DNA of 64,000 bases from Psoroptes ovis. Its lineage: Eukaryota > Arthropoda > Arachnida > Sarcoptiformes > Psoroptidae. The stretch covers positions 434,001 through 498,000 of the forward strand of contig PQWQ01000022.1 in NCBI GenBank assembly GCA_002943765.1, given 5' to 3'. The notes under the pieces are model-generated. The model did not search any database, was not told the DNA's origin, and saw only the letters and a list, made by a program, of their open reading frames with translations. Below are positions 56,690 through 64,000 of the stretch, piece by piece. Positions within the stretch are counted from its first letter, which is position 1; each line of letters starts with the position of its first letter. The translations under genes and the position numbers were made by a program.

Positions 56690-59600
56690 ATGGAAATGAT
56701 CAATGTCGCCAACAATAATAATAATGATCATAGTGATACGATTATTATTATTATCAATAATAATTTATTGCATTTATCATTGACTTTTAATGATTTTTAT
56801 ATGAAAAAAAATTTTCCATTAAATAATAATAATAATAATGATTATTATTACTATACAGAATTTTCCACAACAAACATCAATGATCATGATGATGATGATG
56901 ACAATGAAATTGATAATATTTCAATGTTTATTATGATGATGAGTGCAACCAAATTGACGACAACGACAACAACAACAATAGCATTACAACAACGAAATAC
57001 GCAAGACAATTATTTGAATAATTACTCATATCAAATATTAATCAACGAAGACGATAATAATAATTTCATTTTAAATAAAACATCATCATCATTGTTTTAT
57101 GTTTTAATTGAAATAATTGATAATCACCGAAATAAACATAAACAATCATCAAATTGTTGTACAGTGAAAACAACAACAACATCAATAATAATAATAATGT
57201 CATTTGTTAATAATGATGATAATTATTATCTTATTAGTGAACATCAATCTGAACAATCATTGAATCCATTACAATCATTACATCAATCATCATCATTTGT
57301 GGTGGATAAATCTGATATTCAGCAATTATCAACGACAACAGCATCAGCAGCAGCAACAGCATCAACATATGATTATTTGGATCAATTAATTCAAGAAAAA
57401 TTTAATAATGCAACTGTCATTATTTCGATTATTATTCTGATTTTGATTAATCTTATGGTCATATTCGGAAATATATTGGTCATATTAAGTGTATTTGTAT
57501 CGAGTAAATTACGAACGGTTACGAATTTTTTTATTGGTAAGTTTTTACTAGTTCATTTGAGATGATTTGAAGTTCTAATCATCTTAAAACCTTCAATAGT
57601 ATCGTTGGCAGTCGCTGATTTTTTGGTCGGTATCGCTGTGTTACCATATTCGCTAACGTTTGAGGTATGTTTTAGCCTTTGTCTGCTGACCCTTGATCCA
57701 CTTATTCATCGAAAATCTTTTCGAATAGATTTTAGATACATGGATATTCGGTGAAGTTTGGTGTCAAGGATGGTGAGTTATCAAAATGTTTGAATGTTTT
57801 TAGACAGTGGACCTTGAAAACCTTTTAAATTTTTTTCATCTCAATAGGTTAGTGATCGATGTATGGATGTGTACAGCGAGTAGTAAGTACCTTGATTGCT
57901 ATGTTTAGTCTTTAAAATATATGAAAATATTAAATTTTCAATTTCTGCCCTGTTTTAAAAATTTTCACAAAGTATTAAATTTATGTGCAATATCAGTGGA
58001 CAGATATTTGGCTGTCACAAGACCTGTTCGTTATCGTACATTAATGACATCACAAAGAGCTAAATACATCATTGCATTAGTATGGATTATATCGTTTATA
58101 ATTTGTTTTCCACCTGTAAGTTTTTTACCTGCAAAAGGCTTTATCTCCCCATATATTTCTATTAATTTATTTACTTTCAATCTATTTTTGTCTCAATCAT
58201 CCGTCAAAATAAGCTGCTGCTTGGTCGACAAGATTCATATTCAACATCGGCAGTAACGAAAATTGCCGCACTAGATACACCGCAAACAACCACATCAATC
58301 CCACCACCATCACCATCATCAGCGACAGAACAAGAATCAAATTATGATACATTTACATATCAATCAATAATTTCACCAGTCAATTTATTATTATCATCAT
58401 CATCATCAACAACGACAACGTCTAAAACATCAAATATTTATGATTATGAAACTATTGATGATAATCTAAATAATGATGATGATCAATTGATAAGATCTCG
58501 AACAAATGATACCAATTTGAATACGATTAATGCTTTAAATCAATTGCCAAACGATCATAATTGTAATAATAATAATAGTGATATTTGTAATAATTCGAAT
58601 TCGAATCAATCTGCACCAAATACCAATACATCATCTCAATCATCATCATCATCATTATATCAACCCGTCCAATGTGCATTATTTCGTAATAAAAGTTATG
58701 TAATATATTCAGCATTTGGTTCATTTTTTATACCAATGTTTGTTATGATAATTCTGTATTGGAAAATATATTTAGTTGCCATACATACTAGTAATGCATT
58801 GAAAAAAGGTTATCGTATAACGAAGACTTCGAGTAATAATAGTAGCAGTGGTGGTGCTGCTGGTGCTGCTGCTGCTGCTGCAGGCGGTTTTGTAAATAGA
58901 AAATTTTTTAAACCAAAATCAATAATCAAATCAAAATTATCATCAACATCCACTACATTACTTCATCATGATGATAATGATAATAATAATAAAAGTGATA
59001 ATCAACAACAACAACAGCCACAACAAGAACGTCTTACATTACGTATACATCGTGGCTATAGAAATGTTAATCAAAATGATAATGATAGTAATAGTAGTAG
59101 ACAAGGGAGTGGTGGTGGGAGTAGAAGTGGGAGTGGCGGCGGTGGTTTTAGCAATTTTTTCTTCCATAAACACCGTAATAATCATAATCATAATCACCCA
59201 AATGATAATATAATTACGATTAATTGTGAAAAACGTTCATCAATTGATACGAATAACAATAACAGCAACAGCAATAACAATGAGCTACTGAAACAGCAAC
59301 GTTGTTCATCATGGACAACATATAATCGTGAATCGAATACAATTGAAACATCATTAATAATTGATAATGATAATAATAATGATAATAATCAAAATCAAAA
59401 TAATAATAATCAATCATCTGTGATAATACAACGATCGAAAACATCGGATAAATTATCATTACATCCATATGATATACCAGTAAATAGCCGTAGGCAATCA
59501 TCAGAAAATTTAAATATTAATAAAATTCAATCATCTTCATCATCGAAGAATAATTCCCTTAAAACTTCATGTTCATTTCGTGAAAATAGTTCTAGTACTA

Positions 59601-62600
59601 ATCCAAACACTAATAATCAACTAGGAATATCAGCAGCCACATCAAATCGTATAATAAATAATAGTAGTAGTAAACGTGCATCAAAATATCAAGCAAAACG
59701 TTTTCATGCTGAAACTAAAGCAGCTAAAACTGTTGGGATTATTGTTGGTGGATTTATTGTTTGTTGGTATGTTTATTTATTTATTTTTTGAGATTTTTGG
59801 AAATTCTTCGATTCCGAAATTCTCACATTTGATACATTAATCATTCCATTTCATATATTTTCTTATTCCATTTCTTTTCTTTGGAAAAAAAAACAAGGCT
59901 ACCATTTTTCACCGTTTATTTAACCAGAGCTTTTTGCATTGATTGCATTCCAGATTTATTATTCAGTATCTTCTTTTGGTTAGGTTATTGTAATTCAATG
60001 ATTAATCCATGTAAGTATATCGTTTATTATTTTATTTCTTTAAATTTTATGATAATTTAATGATGATTTTCTTAAGAAATGAAAGCAGTGTGTACAAGAG
60101 TGTAGAGAGTGGTGTACAGTGTAAAGGACTATATCTCTCTCTCATAATTTAATGTTTCCTGTCATTAAAAATGTGTGATAAACAATAATTTTCACTTTTT
60201 CACTTTTTCACTTTTTCACTTTTGTTTGTATCATTTTGAATGGCATCATTTATTATAATGATGATGATGATCATATTAGGTTGTCCGGAAAGTTTATATC
60301 GTAGAAAATTATTGAAAAAAAAGCGGCAAAAACTTTTCGGACAACCTATCACATAAAACAGTCGAAAAAAATGGAATGATATGAAGAAGTAGAAATAATA
60401 ATAATGGTAAAATCCATTAAATTAAATCATAAAATTATTGAAATGAATTTCATTTCATTTTTGGACTTTCAAGAAATGAAAAGCTTTGAGAAAAGTGAAC
60501 AAAAATCAAAATTCAATTCTAAGATTTCAAATGAAATCATTCATTTCATTTGATTCCATTCAATCCATTCATTCATTGTTGTAGTTTGAAAATGTGTATC
60601 AAATGGCTACATTTGTTACAATTTTTTAAAAATGGTTAATTGATTCAATGAAATGAATGAAATGGAGACTTCAATTGTCATTGTATCAAATGTTGAATGA
60701 AAACTATCAAAAAGAACTCTCGATTTTTTGATTAATCGCATTAAGATATTGATGATGTCCAAAAGCCTGCGAGTAAATTGCCTCAGAGTTAGGAAAATAA
60801 AGTGGAAAATCTCGTGTATATTTCTCTATTTGCCGAATGCTGAATGGTCATTGATTTTCCTTGTGTGTGACTGTGTCTGTGTGTTTATCTATGCACAAAT
60901 GGCAGAAATTTGACAGGTGTACAATTTTTAATTCACCGAGAAAAAATGAAATATTTCAATCGTATTTTGTGTTTTTTTTTTAAGAAAAAAGAGTGAAAGT
61001 GTTGATGATGCTATTTTGAGAAATTTTTCCAAAAATATGCCTGTCTGCCTGTATTCCATTTGATTTCCTTACATTTTTTTTCCATCTTCAATTTACATGA
61101 TGGAAAATCAATCAAAAATATTGTTTGAAAATATCTGAAATTGTACAAATATTGTTTGAAAAATTGTTAAAATTTAAATTATTTATTGATTTTCAATTTA
61201 AATTTGTGAAATTTTCTTCGAGAAATTTCACAAATGACAAGAATTTTCCTTCAAGTAAAAACTTTGTTTGTTTTGAGCATGAAATATTAAACTGTTATTT
61301 GTTTGTTCATTCATACCAATAAATCATTGATTAACGATCAGATGATCGATGATGATCCAGGTAAAAAATCATTCCTGAGTGAAATTTTGCCAACTTTTTT
61401 CTGGTGATTTTTGTGCTCGATGGTTTCACAAGGAAATTCATCATCTTATGATGAGAAAAAAAAAATCTGCGAAAAGTTTCCAGAAACCTGGAAAAATCAA
61501 CCTTATTTTCCAGGTTTTTCCGAAGGTTTACCAACCAGCGAATAAGATTTTGAATATGTCCAGTTTATGGGAACGAATTTCCCGGAAATTTTCCATATGT
61601 CAATTGACAAGAATTTGACATACATTTCCAGTCATCATTCCCTGTTGGAAATGATGAATTTCCTTGGTTCTATTCAGGCTTAGACCCTATGGTGTGTCGC
61701 TTTAATCTCACACTTCGGGAATTCGATGACACATTCGGAAACATTTTCTTAGAACTGTCAATTTTTTCTGGTCGTGTGTGTGTGTGTGTGTACAGTGTAC
61801 ATGTGATGATAATTAATTTTGCAAAGTAAAAAAGTGTGAAATTTGCATTTTTACTGGAAAATTTCTCATTTTTTCACACGTTAAACACACACAGGGTAAC
61901 AGTGGCAGAAAAACTTGCCAGAAATAATCATGAATGATGATTGTTTCAGACGGTTTTTTCTGGCAAATTTCTGCAAATGTTTGCCATCATCACTCCGACC
62001 ATTTACGAATGCAGGTAATTCAATTACTTCTGCTGCATCATCATTGTCTTTTGTGAGGCCAAAATACTTAGATGCAAAGCTAAGAAATTTAATTTACATA
62101 TTCACCAAGTTCTCTTGGTGATGTTTCAAATGGTGAAATTTCTCATTTAAATTTCACCATTTCTCGCTCATTTCTCAAACTATTCTATTTTTCTGAATAA
62201 ATTAACTCTTTCGCTCCATAAATTCAATTCAATTATGAATTTGTTTCTTTTGAAAATAAAAATAAAAATAAAAATTTGGCTAAAAGTTTAATGTGGACGG
62301 CGAAATCATTTGAAAGTATTAGGTTGTCCCATAAGTTCTTGCCGTTTTTCGAATGAAAAAAAAAATTTAAAAAACGACAAGAACTTATGGGACAACCTCT
62401 AATAATTTGTATCAAAATATTGAAAATTTAATTTTCAATTTTAAATGTTCAATCAATTAATTTATTAATGAATTAATTTGCTTGATCAATTTTAGAAATT
62501 CCTAGATCATTCCTTTAAACTTTTGATAGAATTACTTTTACTGTATTTATTTCAAAATGTATCGTTCATTGATTCTTGATAATGATGACAACTGATTGAA

Positions 62601-64000
62601 ATTTGACCATTGGACGAGATATTTTCAACAAACAAAATTAAAAATTTCAGTGTTGATGTTGATGTCAATGTTTATTATGTTAAAGTTGAAAAAATTATGA
62701 TTTTAACCCTTAAAACTCGAGCGGTGAGCATAGCTCACCATGAGATGTAATACAGCAACTCGATAGGCGCCTCTCAGTCACTATTTTAACATAAGTGTGA
62801 AAAATTGTCGAGCTGCTGGCTCGCTTGCGCTGTAAATGCCTCGAGTTCTAAGGGTTAATAGGTTTATACATTGAAAAAAAAATAATCGAAAAAATCATCG
62901 ATTTCATCGATGATTAGTTTGTCACAAGGGTCATCAACAAATTACTTGCTCATAATTTTCCATAGCTTCATTTTTTTAAAATGAGTTTTTTCTCAAAATT
63001 TTGAGAGGTTAATCTTTGCGTATATATATATGTGTGTGTGCGTGTGTGATATATGACAAATTATTATTATTATTATTATTTTCAAGCCAAAGACGCATAT
63101 GTCACTTTTGTAACTTACGAGAAAAATTCAAATTCAAACTATTTTCTTGTCGTGGAGTCAAAATGTCAAAATTATTAAAAATAATTTTTTCCAGAAAACT
63201 TTTTTTTTGCCATCATCATTATTATTATTATTATTCGCTATGTTTGCCGAGAAAATTTCTCTGAACTTTTTATTATTTCATTTTATTTCATTTTCATGAA
63301 CACATCAAAAAATATTAGATTGTCCGAAAAGTTTTTGCCGATTATATCGTAGAAAATAATTGAAAAATCTGCTAGAACTTTTCGGACAGCCTAATAGAAT
63401 ATAATTTTGGAAATTTATTTTTCAGAAAATTTCCACAAAAAATTTTTTTTTTCAATTCAAAATTGATCATATCCAGCATATAAATGTGATCATATTATTC
63501 GGTGGGGAGGGTGGGGGTTGTCCGAAAAGTTTTTGCCGATTTACTAATTGAAAAAACATTTGAAAATCGGCCAAAACTTTACGGACAACCAAAATATTAT
63601 AACAATATTTTTTTGTTGTTACTGTGTTTCATAAATTCAATTATATGATCCAAAAAAAAAAAGACTTACACAGAAGAAATGAAGAAGAAAATATTCGGAA
63701 TTTATTTTATTTTTGTCATCAAAGAAATTGTCCAATATATTAGATTGTCCCATAAGTTTTTGCCGATTTTTCAATGATTTTCTACGATATAACCGGCAAG
63801 AACTTATGGGACAACCTAATATTTCTTCCCAAAAAAAATATTCTCCCAAAATATTTTCCCGAACAAAATTTTTTCTCCAAAATTGAATTTAATAATATTT
63901 TCTGTTTTGTTCATTACATTTGTGTACATACACATAATATAGGCATCTATGGACTGTTTAGTCGCGATTTTCGTCGTGCATTCAAAAACATTATTTGCAG
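56690..64000 (+). CDS. Oamb: octopamine receptor, alpha1-adrenergic-like (OAMB type), 3' end beyond the window
   Basis: Class A amine GPCR of the plasma membrane, expected to couple octopamine to calcium/cAMP signalling. Exons: 56690-57536, 57600-57664, 57729-57772, 57848-57882, 57973-58115, 58214-59766, 59898-60010, 63943-64000+ (at least 952 residues, frame kept at every junction). TM1 lies at 242-270 with GN; LAVAD (285-289) is TM2; C316 and D323 (ligand aspartate) are in TM3, then DRY (340-342); FPP ends TM4. Cys of VQCALF (about 532) precedes TM5, whose YSAFGSFF carries the agonist-binding serines. TM6 reads KAAKTVGIIVGGFIVCWLPFF; TM7 is split, FFWLGYCNSMINP | CIYGLFSRDFRRAFKNI. TLRIHRG and KRASKYQAKRF in loop 3 match the OAMB subfamily. 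The N-terminus (about 240 residues), ECL2 (about 155) and loop 3 (about 300) are swollen with Asn/Ser repeats. The start is uncertain: M170 would give a more usual N-terminus. Confidence 0.93.
60193..60222. repeat. 8-bp tandem repeat (CACTTTTT)
   Basis: Four consecutive units inside intron 7. Confidence 0.8.
60276..60349 (+). mobile_element. mariner-type MITE, type A, deleted left arm
   Basis: The left arm jumps from GGAAAGTTT directly to ATATCGTAGAAAAT, missing the inner stem half (TTGCCGATT), while the right arm keeps GCGGCAAAAACTTTTCGG. It can no longer form the full hairpin. Confidence 0.9.
62255..62276. repeat. (AAAAT)n repeat
   Basis: About four AAAAT units. Confidence 0.7.
62319..62402 (+). 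mobile_element. mariner-type MITE, type C
   Basis: Ends of the CCCATAAG / CTTATGGG kind; an extra CT splits the right terminus (CAACCTCTAA). Confidence 0.93.
62707..62854. mobile_element. piggyBac-like MITE
   Basis: A 148-bp unit begins CCCTTAAAACTCGAG and ends with the near-perfect complement CTCGAGTTCTAAGGG, directly flanked by TTAA on each side (62703-62706 and 62855-62858). TTAA target duplication with CCC...GGG termini is the signature of the piggyBac superfamily. The interior is GC-rich (GGCGCC, GAGCTGCTGGCTCGC) and non-coding, so it depends on a transposase elsewhere. An inner hairpin GTGAGCATAGCTCAC lies near the left end. Confidence 0.8.
63315..63394 (+). mobile_element. mariner-type MITE, type A
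   Basis: Core GATTATATCGTAGAAAATAA. Ends are TTAGATTGTCCGAAAAG and CTTTTCGGACAGCCTAA. Confidence 0.93.
63514..63592. mobile_element. mariner-type MITE, diverged type A
   Basis: The left terminus merges into a G run (GGGGGTTGTCCGAAAAG); the right is CTTTACGGACAACC. The loop (TTTACTAATTGAAAAAAC) is too altered to orient. Confidence 0.85.
63740..63819 (-). mobile_element. mariner-type MITE, type A with CCCATAAG ends
   Basis: A type A core (TTTTCTACGATATAACCGGC) carries the matched end pair usually seen on type C (CCCATAAG / CTTATGGG). It lies 123 bp before exon 8. Confidence 0.93.

Larger units (their letters stand above)
60011..63942 (+). other. intron 7 of the octopamine receptor (3.9 kb)
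   Basis: It splits the TGC codon right after the TM7 NP (T|GTAAGT...ATATAG|GC). About 30-60 times longer than most other introns in the window, it contains five mariner-type MITEs, one piggyBac-like MITE, a CACTTTTT tandem repeat and a G-rich tract. No nested gene is recognised. Confidence 0.85.

Noticed and set aside
28073..56690. Exon at 28073 as the coding start of the octopamine receptor
   Set aside because: Joining its phase-1 donor to the acceptor at 56585 gives a stop after about 26 residues, so it cannot extend the receptor frame.
216..63819. A CRISPR array or tandem satellite as explanation for the recurrent 80-90-bp repeats
   Set aside because: Copies are dispersed, in both orientations, each an inverted repeat with its own TA flanks and unrelated spacing; this is transposition, not an array.
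1..64000. tRNA or rRNA genes
   Set aside because: I looked for GGTTCRANNCC-type B boxes and rRNA-like GC-rich blocks and found none that support an RNA gene; a covariance-model scan would be decisive.

Overview
This 64 kb window is AT-rich nuclear DNA from a small-genome arthropod. An acariform, probably astigmatid, mite (the Dermatophagoides/Sarcoptes/Psoroptes group) fits best. The reasons are spliceosomal introns of mostly 56-131 bp with GT..AG ends, tightly packed housekeeping genes, Asn/Ser/Thr-rich low-complexity protein segments, and an arthropod octopamine receptor. The species call is inference; no alignment was run.

Layout. 1-9.9 kb is non-coding apart from one possible first exon on the minus strand (2464-2773), and it holds 13 mariner-type MITEs and a 216-bp solo LTR (8783-8998). 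9.9-14.6 kb is a compact housekeeping block: Rpn10/PSMD4 (-) diverges from RpL26 (+), RpL26 converges on RpL13A (-), and RpL13A diverges from Cwf19L2 (+). 15.5-20.2 kb is one large two-exon gene (-) for a 1535-residue secreted low-complexity protein I do not recognise. 20.2-56.6 kb is about 36 kb without a recognisable gene, packed with MITEs, other small inverted-repeat elements, microsatellites and a few exon-like fragments. 56.7-64 kb is an alpha1-adrenergic-like octopamine receptor (OAMB type, +) in eight exons; it runs off the right edge, and its 3.9-kb last visible intron carries five mariner MITEs and a piggyBac-like MITE.

The dominant feature is the repeat population. I count 65 copies of a short (about 74-93 bp), nearly perfect inverted repeat with mariner-like ends (TTAGGTTGTCC.../...GGACAACCTAA) at TA sites. 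That is about one per kilobase, or 8 percent of the window. In the MITE entries, type A has a core containing TATATCGTAGAAAAT, type B a core containing AACTCTATTG...GATTAAGCCGAATGAAC, and type C a core containing CGAATGAAAAAAA...AACGGCAAGAAC. Strand is the orientation of that core. The ends (CCGAAAAG, CCCATAAG, CCGGAAAG, CCGATAAG) are exchanged between core types, and several copies have a different end on each side. None lies in an exon or a short intron.

The housekeeping genes work in protein turnover (Rpn10), translation (RpL26, RpL13A) and splicing (Cwf19L2). The two ribosomal protein genes share a CTTCCTTTTC pyrimidine motif about 80-110 bp before their start codons, which suggests co-regulation through a TCT/TOP-type initiator. 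The octopamine receptor and the secreted protein are unrelated to that block. Splice sites were placed by eye using frame and family alignment remembered from the literature; transcripts would settle them.
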